DNA of 11,868 nt from Euperipatoides rowelli (lineage: Eukaryota > Onychophora > Udeonychophora > Euonychophora > Peripatopsidae): the NCBI GenBank assembly GCA_003024985.2, contig PXIH01S0040904.1. One strand, 5' to 3'. A program made the position numbers and the translations under genes. Every line of letters starts with the position of its first letter. Within the stretch, counting starts at the first letter, position 1. Of this stretch, positions 1-7,130 are shown in pieces. The notes under the pieces are model-generated. The model was given only the letters and a program-made list of their open reading frames with translations, made no database searches and was not told the origin of the DNA.

Positions 1-132
1 TATACCTATATAATGTAAAGCCAGTAAGAAAAAGCTGCTACAATGTTAATGACAGAGAATTGTAAATTATTGTAATAAGATGATTACATAATTAGCACAT
101 TTAGTGATTCAAACATTCAGTGGTGTCAAGTT

Positions 133-147
133 AAGTTAGGCTAACTT
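133..147. repeat. Short perfect palindrome AAGTTAG-G-CTAACTT
   Basis: Seven-base arms (133-139 and 141-147) are perfectly complementary around a single G. It lies just upstream of the SINE-like element. No function is evident, and in A+T-rich DNA this length could arise by chance. Confidence 0.5.
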
Positions 148-159
148 CTTTATTTGATA

Positions 160-358
160 TTTGCTGGCCTAGCCAAGCGGTTTGCGCTTAGGCGTTCGGA
201 AAGTTGTTATAATATCTGTAGTAGTGTTCGATTACTGAAACATGTAACATTTATTTAAAATTGAAATTTGTAACATACGTTTTTCACATACATATTAATC
301 ATTGTATACTTTATTGTATATTTATGATACAAATAAATTTATTTATTTTAAAAAAAAA
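160..358 (+). mobile_element. tRNA-derived SINE-like element with A-rich tail
   Basis: The head resembles the 5' half of a tRNA. TGGCCTAGCCAAGCGG at 165-180 fits a Pol III A box, and TGTTCGATTAC at 225-235 fits a B box (GGTTCGANTCC-like) at tRNA-like spacing. Next comes a unique body and an A+T-rich 3' region around 310-350, with AATAAATTTATTTATTT-type sequence and then an A run at 350-358. This head-body-tail order is the usual SINE plan: Pol III transcription from the internal promoter and mobilisation by a partner LINE that recognises the 3' end. No convincing target-site duplication is visible, so the edges are approximate. The tRNA fold is degenerate and there is no sign of a functional tRNA. 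Confidence 0.5.
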
Positions 359-890
359 TGTAATAGTTATCCAAGCTAATTTCTCTGTTATTTTCCAGAA
401 TAATCATCAGTATCAATAAATCGTTCAGTTACAGTTGGAAATAATGACTCTTTATCACAATATTTGATTATCTCATACGAGAGATAGAATTTCAACTATT
501 CAGGTTTATATTATTACGTTCAGCTAAAGAGTAAAAATATACACATATTATCAAGCAATGTTTCAAGAGCTAGACAATTATCATGAAAAGATATCATATT
601 AAAATAAATTTTCCAGCTTGATAAAAATCCTTTTCATCATTGAAAAATATGAAGCCCTATAAATTACATTTCATTAAGAGAAAATGCAAAGAAATTAGAT
701 CAAGATATGAAATTTTACATCATAACCTTGAATCAACTCGAACATTATGTTCAACAAAGCATCTGCAAGTCCAAAGTCAAAGAAAAATAAATAGAAGTGA
801 ACAAGATGATGTTAATTGTACTTTTTAATCTTTAGTAATAATAAAACAAAAGTGTCTGTCTGTGGTGACAACTGACGGATTATTATCGCA
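359..890. other. A+T-rich stretch without a supported gene
   Basis: No repeat boundary or recognised domain is seen. A 60-codon open frame runs from ATG 649 to the stop at 826-828 and encodes a basic, hydrophilic peptide (starts MKPYKLHFIKRKCKEIRSRY). It lies downstream of acceptor-like TTTTCCAG (611-616) and upstream of an AATAAA-like sequence near 836-842. It could be a terminal exon, but an open frame of this length is expected by chance here and nothing in it is recognisable. Confidence 0.4.
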
Positions 891-1240
891 CAAGCCACTG
901 AGACCCAGAGCCCCTACATTAGAATCAGGGCTCTAGGATTGTAAATCCAGATGAGACGCCTTATACATACCCCTTTTTGTTATGGGGAATGTACGTTTCT
1001 TATAAGTTTTTATTTTTTGGTTGTATGTACTACGGTCCATTCTTTTCTTTTTCAATCCTATGGACCCTTGTCCAGGCCTATTGTGTCCCCCCCCCCACCC
1101 ACTATCTACTCTAGTCATAACTATCTAGTTTCTTATGAAAGTTGTTCATGTGTGGGCATCTGTCCCAAGGCCCCAGGACGACATCCCCATGCACCCCTCA
1201 CCTATATAGAGGACCTGATTGAGACTCCTAAATCGGCAAA
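891..1240. other. G+C-richer island with small hairpins, probably old repeat DNA
   Basis: This stretch is clearly richer in G+C than its surroundings and contains a C-run near 1087-1096. Two hairpins are visible. AGAGCCC (907-913) pairs with GGGCTCT (928-934). TACATACCCC (964-973) pairs with GGGGAATGTA (984-993) with one mismatch and a 10-nt loop. An open frame of 100 codons (ATG at 951) crosses it. Its apparent proline run comes from the C-tract and its N-terminal hydrophobic stretch from T-rich DNA, so I do not call it a gene. The composition and hairpins suggest a degraded transposon, but no terminal repeats were found to prove it. Confidence 0.35.
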
Positions 1241-1518
1241 TATAAATGGTTAATCTTTTAACAATTTAACTAAAAGCAAGGTTTTATTATACAAAAATTG
1301 AAACTGACTCAGTGAACATGTGCCATAATGGTCCCATCACTCAGTGATTTACACGTGACGAGTTTGCACATTGTGTATAGTAAATAACATGACTAGCTAA
1401 GTTAAAGCACAGGCACAGTTAAGCTGTTTTATTATCCATATAAGGAGGTTACTCCACCACTTTGAGTGATTCCATTTCGGATATGGAGCCAAAGTGAATT
1501 CAATAAATGTTTAATAGC
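1241..1518. other. Non-coding stretch with a weak inverted repeat
   Basis: No gene is seen. TCCATAT (1435-1441) and ATATGGA (1481-1487) form 7-bp arms around a 39-nt spacer that itself contains GGAGG/ACTCC-type complementarity. A near-palindrome TCACTCAGTGA lies near 1337-1347. These may be scraps of an old element. Confidence 0.3.
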
Positions 1519-1558
1519 GTCTTGTCCGTCTCCGTCTTGTCTTGTCCGTCTTGTTCGA
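1519..1558 (+). repeat. Imperfect microsatellite of CTTGTCCGT-like units
   Basis: The motif CTTGTCCGT and shortened variants (CTCCGT, CTTGT) recur head to tail several times over about 40 bases. It is a simple-sequence tract with no coding evidence. Confidence 0.6.
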
Positions 1559-2175
1559 TATTAATACTAAAGGAATAGGTAGTTGTTTACTATTTATTAT
1601 TACTTTGTGTTTCTTTAATGTCATTTTTTAACCACAAATTAGATATGTAATAATAGTTTAAAAGCCCGTCAAAAATGACGGACATTAATTTCTTCCTTCT
1701 TAGCTTGATATACTTAAAAGCCAGTCATTGAGGGATACAGTGACATCTATGGACAGAAAATAGAGTGAAAACATCTTTGGTCATCATCGTGTCACTGAAG
1801 ATGGCCGATCAGCATGACAGACATCATGACCAAACTTGTCTTTTATTATAGTTACATATATTTTATGACTACTGCTGATCTGCCAGCTATTTAAATGCAA
1901 GATTATGTTTAACTTATAATACAATTTATTTTTAAATTCTAATATAGTTTACCGATACAAATAATGTCACCCCCTTTTCGACCACATTAGATAACAGGTG
2001 CTTTTTATTGTTTACTTTAGATTCTATTTGTCTCATTTATAAATAAAAATATAATAAAAATTCATTTCACATAATATTTATTCCTTTAAATAACATTATT
2101 ATTTAAAAAAATAAAATGTTATGTTGGGCCTCAAACTCTGTCTGTCCTTCGGGCCCTCAAATCCATCATATTTTT
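1559..2175. other. A+T-rich non-coding stretch with small inverted repeats
   Basis: No gene or domain is seen. CCGTCA and TGACGG around 1666-1681 form a 6-bp stem with an A-rich loop. A longer imperfect hairpin at 1776-1834 is listed separately. Confidence 0.4.
1776..1834. repeat. Imperfect long hairpin (about 59 nt)
   Basis: TTTGGTCAT (1776-1784) is perfectly complementary to ATGACCAAA (1826-1834). Inside these arms a second block, TGTCA at 1790-1794, pairs with TGACA at 1815-1819 across an internal loop. The shape would suit a small folded RNA or an inverted repeat left by a transposon. Expression cannot be judged from sequence. Confidence 0.45.
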
Positions 2176-2274
2176 CTGTGTGTCGGCCATAAAAAAATAA
2201 ATCGTAAATCAAGAATATCTGTCATGTCAAAACATGACAGATATTCTTGATTGTGTGTCCAAGTTGACACACAG
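2176..2274. repeat. Nested hairpins with a perfect 21-bp stem
   Basis: The left arm 2207-2227 (starts AATCAAGAATATC) and right arm 2232-2252 are perfectly complementary over 21 bases with a 4-nt loop, CAAA. Outside it, CTGTGTGTC (2176-2184) is complementary to GACACACAG (2266-2274). The right outer arm can instead pair with GTGTGTC at 2253-2259, making a second small hairpin. A perfect stem of this length is unlikely by chance. It could be the core of a foldback element, a hairpin RNA source or a recent palindromic rearrangement. Confidence 0.75.
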
Positions 2275-2424
2275 AGGTTTAAGTCAAAGAGGTTGGAAGT
2301 TCCAAAATCATTGGTTTAATGTCTAATTATACTTTATCAGAATAGGATTTTGTTCCATTTTGACCCATTTTGGAGATGTGTGCAAACAATTTTTTTTTTT
2401 TTTGTAATAAAATAATAGAAAAGT

Positions 2425-3297
2425 TGATCGGATTCCGTTATCTGCACACCAACATAATTGACGTTAGTTATCATGTGACAACTAAAACGTAGTAGCGTGT
2501 AGAATTAGTATTTTTTCTCCCTGATTTTAGTATAATATACAGTCCTAACCTTACCGTAACCCTGAACCCTAGGATAATCTAGAGTTGAAATAATCTTTTG
2601 CTAAACGTTGATCTAAATAATTTCAACTTAATACTGTCAGCCATATTGGTGAACAGATAACGGAATCTGACTTTGATTTTAGTATATTTTCTTTACAGTC
2701 CTAACCTTACCGTAACCCTGAACCCTAGGATAATATCAAGGTGAAATAATCTTTTGCTAAGTGCTGATCTAAATAATTTCAACTTACTACCATCAGCCAT
2801 ATTGGTGGGCAGATATACGAATCTGACCCTGATTTTAGTACATTTTCTTTACAGTCCTAACCATACCATAACCCTGAACCCTAGGATAATCTAGAGGTGA
2901 AATAATCTTTTGCTAAACGCCGATCTAGATAATTTCAACTTACTACCATCAGCCATATTGGTGGACAGATAACGGAATCTGACTTTGATTTTAGTATATT
3001 TTCTTTACAGTCCTAACCTTACCGTAACCCTGAATCCTAGGATAATCTAGAGGTTAAATAATCTTTTGCTAAACGTTGACCTAAATAATTTCAACTTAAT
3101 ACTGTCAGCCATATTGGTGGACAGATAACAGAATCTGACTTTGATTTTAGTATATTCTCTTTACAGTCCTGAACTTACCGTAACCCTGAATCCTAGGATA
3201 ATCTAGAGGTAAAATAATCTTTTGCTAAACGCCGATCTAGATAATTTCAACTTACTACTGTCAGCCATATTGGTGGACAGATAACGGAATCTGACCA
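2425..3297. mobile_element. Non-autonomous inverted-repeat DNA transposon with internal tandem array
   Basis: The left end (2425-2450, TGATCGGATTCCGTTATCTG onward) is the inverted complement of the right end, which finishes CAGATAACGGAATCTGACCA at 3297. The core GATTCCGTTATCTG is identical at both ends, and similarity continues inward through CACCAA. The perfect 6-bp direct repeat AAAAGT flanks the element at 2419-2424 and 3298-3303, as a target-site duplication would. No transposase frame is present, so it must have been moved by an enzyme encoded elsewhere. The interior is almost entirely a 156-bp tandem array. The superfamily is unassigned: neither a 6-bp duplication nor these ends match a family I can name confidently. 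Confidence 0.7.
2521..3295 (+). repeat. Tandem array, five units of about 156 bp
   Basis: The marker CAGTCCT begins at 2540, 2696, 2852, 3008 and 3164, an exact 156-bp period. Each unit holds a CCTAACC/CCCTGAACCCTAGGATAA block, an ATAATCTTTTGCTAA block and a GTCAGCCATATTGG or close variant. Each closes with the same GACAGATAACGGAATCTGA-type sequence that forms the right terminal inverted repeat of the host element. Units differ by scattered substitutions, so the array is not freshly amplified. The first unit differs most near its start. Confidence 0.9.
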
Positions 3298-3642
3298 AAA
3301 AGTCTTTATATTGGTAAAGTTTACTATTCCTACTCGATCACACATCCTAGCACAATGATGTTGATTTATTTGAAAGCCCAGATCTGACATGTGTTAATTT
3401 GTCTCCCTACAACTTTCCCTTCCCTGGGCATGAATTTTTCAATCTTTTGGATAAAAGGAGCTCTAAGGTTTGTTGTCCAACTATACATCAAACTCTAGAG
3501 CTCCCATTACTCCAGAAACAGCCTGAGATACCTTTTTAGAGATGTTTGAAAAAATAATGCATCGAATTATTTTTTTTATAATAAATGGCAGGTTTATCAT
3601 TCTTTTATAATATTTTTATGTAATTTTATATTTAATTATATA
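3298..3642. other. A+T-rich spacer with one strong hairpin
   Basis: There is no gene. It begins with the right-hand AAAAGT duplication of the preceding element, contains the hairpin at 3457-3504, and ends in A+T-rich DNA where the next element begins. Confidence 0.4.
3457..3504. repeat. Hairpin with 16-nt arms
   Basis: GGAGCTCTAAGGTTTG (3457-3472) faces CAAACTCTAGAGCTCC (3489-3504) across a 16-nt loop. Fourteen Watson-Crick pairs and one G-U pair form in plus-strand RNA. It is shorter than a typical animal pre-microRNA, and no transcription evidence is available. Confidence 0.55.
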
Positions 3643-4291
3643 CAGGGCGTATCTAGGGTAACAATTAGGGGGGGGGTGGCTGAATCATAAACATAGTAAA
3701 ATTTAATGGGATTCTCTGACTTTATTTAATACACTTTATTTCACCTGAGAAGTTGGAGGATGCTTTAAGCCTCCCAAAGAGGTACCGGGTAGGAGTTCCT
3801 GAAAGCTAGTCATTTGCCAGAAGATCAGGCTCATCCTGATATTAGCGTCCTGATTCCTTCATAGAGATCAATTGTAAACAAATCAGAGAAAGGATTGTTT
3901 GCTTTTATACAATAAAGTCTAATTGGATAAAATTAGATTTTACTGTTCAACTGTACGATAGTACATTTGACTTTTCCATAATCCTTAATCTCCTGTAAAG
4001 CCTCTTGATATTCCTGCAAGACTGAGGAAACTCACATAAAATTGTTATTATATTTGACTTTTATTTTACCTCCTGTATATTTATTGTAATAAAGAAACTG
4101 TATAAATTGAGGGATTACTGTATTTAAATCCAACTTCTATTATCTATTTCTGAAGATTTCATATTACTGGACAAATTAATATTTATCCATGCCTGCAGTT
4201 AATTATACTTTATTGTTTCAATTTATTTTTGTTAATTTTAGGAAAGGAATGCTAGAGCCCCCCCCCCCCCTCTTCCTAGATACCATACCCT
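3643..4291. mobile_element. hAT-like non-autonomous element with G/C-tract inverted ends
   Basis: The left end reads CAGGGCGTATCTAGGG and then a G-run (3668-3676). The right end is its approximate inverse: a C-run of 13 (4258-4270), then CCTAGATAC (4275-4283) and a terminal CATACCCT. Both ends share GTATCTAGG followed inward by a poly-G tract. Ends of the CAGGGGCGGATC-plus-G-tract type are, to my knowledge, common on hAT-like elements of marine invertebrates. The interior is A+T-rich with no transposase frame. I could not find a clean 8-bp target duplication, so the superfamily is inferred from the ends alone. Confidence 0.5.
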
Positions 4292-4335
4292 TCTTAATAC
4301 ACCAATCTTTATATAGCATCTATAATCTATTTTTG

Positions 4336-4577
4336 ACTACCGTCTGACAAATGGTGTATGGGCTTAGATGCCTTTTTTTTATTATATCCTTACCTCTAAC
4401 TCCAACTATATTTGAAATTCACTATGCCCCAACCCTATGATAATCAAAAGGTACAATATACTTTTATTTTCATCAATTTTTAAATTCTGACGTAACTTCC
4501 GTCGGCCCAACCTTTAACCAATCAACGGAAGCCGAGTTTATGGAGTTATGCGCAATTGTAAGTTTATACACAGATGC
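4336..4577. mobile_element. MITE-like element, diverged relative of the one at 6845-7130
   Basis: The core at about 4385-4525 resembles 6928-7089 in the same order and orientation: CTATGCCCC, then a C/A-rich block, TAATCAAAA, CAATA-ACTTTTAT, and finally TTAACCAATCAA. The stretch is bracketed by a perfect 13-bp direct repeat, TAATCTATTTTTG, at 4323-4335 and 4578-4590, which is where I place its edges. The 26-bp inverted ends of the other copy are not recognisable here, and only a short TAGCATCT inverted match lies near the borders. There is no coding frame. Confidence 0.4.
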
Positions 4578-4590
4578 TAATCTATTTTTG

Positions 4591-5054
4591 TTTTATTTTA
4601 TTTCTGCCTTTATATTTTAGCATTTTGCAACAAGACGCGGGTTATACATGATGAATCTTGAACAAATAAATATTGCTTATTCCGATTTGAGTTTATAATT
4701 TCCAAATTGATTGAATTTAAAATAATATGTAGTCAAAGCTGACACAAGTTTTTAAACTTATGAGTTCGTATTATCAGTATTTAATTGCTAAATGACGAGT
4801 TTTAATATCTAATCGCGTCATTAACACCCTCTAATCTAAAGATCTTATAATAATTATTATCATCCGACTTATTCCGGCTTTTAACAAAAACAAGAAAGAT
4901 TTCATCATTTTTCATTAGAATTTTAATAAAGGCTTCATAGAGAGATTACAAGTTTGCGTTCATACGGGTTATAACACCTGAGCCATTATAGACTACAATA
5001 AGCGACTTATATACTTTAACAGTAATGGGTCAGAAGATTTATTGATATTATGTG
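4591..5054. other. A+T-rich non-coding spacer
   Basis: No gene or element ends are seen. AATGACG near 4791 and CGTCATT near 4815 are complementary 7-bp arms. Nothing else stands out before the dispersed repeat begins. Confidence 0.4.
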
Positions 5055-5509
5055 ACGGATAAAACTTAAGATTGAAAACTGTTATAAAGTTTTCTGAATA
5101 AAATTCAAGTTATTGTATATGAATTGAAAGTATAGAATTAGGAAAGAAAAGAAAAATAGTTTATACTTGTAATGAATTAAGTTTTAGCAAAATCTCAGGG
5201 AAAAATATAGTTATAATTTAGTAGGTAAGAAGCAAATGATTATGAAATCAAATGATCTGTATTGATTATAGAATCCTTTTTGAGTGTTTTTATATTAATT
5301 TTGCTTTTAGATTTTTTTTTTAAAAAAAAAAAGATGGAATTGAACCAACTTATACATGTTTTATTTATTCATAAATAAAATCTATTTCTCTAATTTTTTA
5401 AGGAGGAAGCGATATAAATAAATATAGAGAGTGATAAATAGATCTACAGATAGATTAACATAGCAGACAGATAGATAAGTAATTAGACTACATATAAAGC
5501 AAAGTAATA
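5055..5509 (+). repeat. Dispersed direct repeat, copy A (left part)
   Basis: This stretch matches copy B at 8953 onward in the same order. It opens with ACGGATAAAACTTA, then TAGAATTAGGAAAGAA, AATGAATTAAGTTTTA, TATTAATTTTGCTTTTAG, AAGATGGA-TTGAACCA and a degenerate GATA-rich block, and ends AGACTACAT-AAAGCAAAGTAA. Similarity is well above what A+T-rich background would give, but substitutions and indels are frequent, so the duplication is not recent. The copy is interrupted at 5509/5510 by a Helitron and appears to resume at 6187. An antisense open frame inside it is a by-product of the sequence. Confidence 0.8.
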
Positions 5510-5560
5510 TCTTTATATATAAAGCAGAAAGTTTGTTTGTCATCATTTTAAATAAGAAAT

Positions 5561-6150
5561 TTAGCATACTTCCCAAAATAACACAAACTTGAAATTTGAC
5601 ATTTTGGTATGTTCCATAGTGTCAACAATGAAAATAGAGTTTTGGATTTTTTGGCGGAGTGGGGATGGAGGAAATGGCCTATAATTGTTTAGCATACTTC
5701 CCAAAATAGCACAAACTGGAAATTTGCCATGTGGGTAGGTTCCATAGTGTCGACAATGAAAATAGACTTTAGGATTTTATTTGGAGGGTAAGGGGGAGAG
5801 GGCAAATGACCTGGTAGTGTTTAGCATACTTCTCAACATAGAGCAAACTTGAAATTTGGCATGTAGGTAGGCTCCATAGTGTAGACAATGAAAATATATT
5901 GGGCATTTTTTTGAGGGGGGGAGGGAGGGTGGGGTTGGGGGTGAGCAAATGACCCGGTAGTGTTTATCCTTCTTCCCAACATAAAGCAAACTTGAAATTT
6001 GTCATGTAGGTAAGTTCCATTGTGTAGACAATGAAAATAGACTTTTGCATTTTGGGAGGGGGCAGGGGGGGGGAGGAGCAAATGACCTAACATACTTCCC
6101 ATCCTGACACAAACATACTTTAGACAATAAGGGGGAGGGAAATGACCCAA
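5561..6150 (+). repeat. Minisatellite inside the Helitron, four units plus a partial
   Basis: Units begin with TTAGCATACTTC or close variants at about 5561, 5689, 5821, 5963 and 6089, so the period is roughly 126-142 bp. Each then runs through ACAAACTTGAAATTTG-like sequence, a TAGGTTCCATAGTGT-like segment and GACAATGAAAATAG, and ends in a long G-rich block. Unit length varies mainly through the G-tract. The proline-rich antisense frames across this region simply read the G-tracts backwards and are not genes. Confidence 0.9.
5915..5941 (+). other. Strong G-quadruplex motif
   Basis: Five G-runs of three or more, separated by one- or two-base spacers (A, A, T, TT), satisfy the G3+N1-7 quadruplex rule on the plus strand. 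A second candidate lies at about 6054-6076 in the next minisatellite unit. Both are produced by the repeat's G-rich tail. Confidence 0.6.
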
Positions 6151-6186
6151 CAATGGACACGGGGCAATACCAGGTACTATAGCTAG

Positions 6187-6222
6187 TATTACAATATAAT
6201 ATTAAATTTATAAAATGTTAAT
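6187..6222 (+). repeat. Dispersed repeat copy A, resumption beyond the Helitron
   Basis: The sequence right after the Helitron (TATTACAATATAATATTAAA) matches the continuation of copy B after AAAGTAAC (TATTAGACTATAATATAAAA). Similarity ends around an ATGTTAA/ATGCTAA motif. The match is short and A+T-rich, so it is suggestive rather than decisive, but its position is exactly where it should be if the Helitron split copy A. Confidence 0.5.
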
Positions 6223-6844
6223 ATATTATTTATTAAACAGATCAATTTTATTTTAAAGTAAACGATTAGCTCCTTCTAATCTTCCTTTTTTTTTTTTTCA
6301 ATTTTTTTTCTACTTATTTCTCGGTAAAGTTTAATCTTTATGTTATAGCTCAATTACTTAATTATTTAATTATTCATATGGATGGAAAGCAATATGATAA
6401 CCAGACTTAATGCGCCACACTATGATAGATTTCAAAACATTTTATCTTGGCTTTCAAATTTTAAAAGATATATAATTAATAAAACTATATGCAGACCGTT
6501 ATTATAATAAAACTATAGAATTTTTGGCCAATGCAAAGATTAAAAGTGACATTTAGAATATACTGTATGCATCTCGTTATTTTTCAGAAATTCGATGATA
6601 CTGACATATAATAATTGTCAAATAGTTTATAATTTGTATTTTACTTTATTATATTATAATAAAGTATGTTATATGGGGCATATCCCATATAAAAAACAAA
6701 TAATATAATTTTATTATATTTTTGTATATAAGAAGATAGTTAAGGCTAGTACTGGCAGTCAACTCCAATCAGAAGCTACCTCCTATAACTACAATGTTTT
6801 CTTGATCTATGTGGTGCAGTGAACACCCCTCTTGAAGACGGCAG
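6223..6844. other. A+T-rich spacer with paired palindromes
   Basis: No gene is seen. TACTTTATTATA (6642-6653) and TATAATAAAGTA (6655-6666) form a perfect palindrome around one T. Immediately after it, TTATATGGG (6669-6677) and CCCATATAA (6684-6692) form a second hairpin with a 6-nt loop. The rest is simple A+T-rich sequence. Confidence 0.5.
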
Positions 6845-7130
6845 CTGGGTGGAAAACTTCACATCTCCCATTATATCAAAACCAACCTATGGCTAATGAC
6901 CATAATGAAAGCTCAGATGCATTATTTTTATTTACCATCCTAACCTTCACCCTAACACTGAACCCTAACTTATGCTACATAATAAACAACTATGCCCCCT
7001 CCCAAACTTACGGTAATCAAAAAGGGCAATAAACTTTTATGGACCGATTTTGATCATTTTTACATAAGTTAACCATTAACCAATCAATTACAGTTTGGGG
7101 ATACTGGGAGATGTGAAGTTCGTCACCCAG
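6845..7130. mobile_element. MITE with 26-bp terminal inverted repeats
   Basis: The left end, CTGGGTGGAAAACTTCACAT continuing to TCTCCCA at 6870, is the inverted complement of 7105-7130 with three mismatches in 26. The 286-bp element is A+T-rich inside, with a CCTAACCTTCACCCTAACAC block resembling telomere-like arrays and a TAATCAAAAAGGGCAATAAA core shared with 4385-4525. An open frame across its left half lacks an ATG start and reads through the inverted repeat, so it is not a gene. No clear target duplication is visible, and the superfamily is unassigned. Confidence 0.75.

Larger units (their letters stand above)
5510..6186 (+). mobile_element. Short non-autonomous Helitron
   Basis: The left end is TCTTTATATATAAAG followed by a GTTTGTTTGTC motif. 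This is the TC-start, TATATA-rich, GTTTGT pattern seen at the 5' ends of many animal Helitrons. The right end is GGTACTATAGCTAG, finishing in CTAG at 6183-6186, preceded by a short G-rich then C-rich segment (6160-6174) that looks like a decayed terminal hairpin. It sits between host A (5509) and host T (6187), the canonical A/T target with no duplication. At 677 bp it carries no Rep/helicase and would depend on an autonomous relative for rolling-circle movement. Its interior is a minisatellite, a known feature of many short Helitron-type elements. Confidence 0.8.

Noticed and set aside
165-236. A functional tRNA gene
   Set aside because: The A- and B-box matches are imperfect, no cloverleaf with paired acceptor stem can be drawn, and the sequence continues into a SINE-like body and A-rich tail.
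403-409. TCATCAG as the complement of a hammerhead ribozyme core (CTGATGA)
   Set aside because: The matching GAAA strand and flanking stems are not present at the required spacing.
649-828. Open frame of 60 codons with an ATG, upstream acceptor-like site and downstream AATAAA-like sequence
   Set aside because: Length is within chance expectation, the peptide is not recognisable, and splice or poly(A)-like words are frequent in A+T-rich DNA. It is noted in the stretch description only.
951-1253. 100-codon plus-strand open frame with an apparent hydrophobic N-terminus
   Set aside because: Its proline run is a C-tract and its hydrophobic part is T-rich DNA. No domain, no repeat of codon pattern, and another open frame overlaps on the opposite strand.
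2521-3200. CCTAACC/CCCTGAACCC words as an interstitial telomere
   Set aside because: They occur once per 156-bp unit in a larger conserved repeat, not as short tandem telomeric units.
5400-5500. GATA-rich block as a simple microsatellite or a CRISPR-like array
   Set aside because: The units are irregular, and the block is shared with copy B as part of a longer dispersed repeat. No regular repeat-spacer pattern exists anywhere in the window.
5382-5576. Antisense open frame with a hydrophobic peptide in copy A of the dispersed repeat
   Set aside because: It crosses the boundary between the repeat and the Helitron, and A+T-rich DNA gives hydrophobic codons by default.
5777-6153. Proline-rich antisense open frames over the Helitron minisatellite
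   Set aside because: They arise from G-rich repeat tails read on the other strand, and the same motifs recur because the DNA is tandemly repeated.
6832-7032. 66-codon open frame over the MITE
   Set aside because: It has no ATG start, reads through the terminal inverted repeat and shows no domain.
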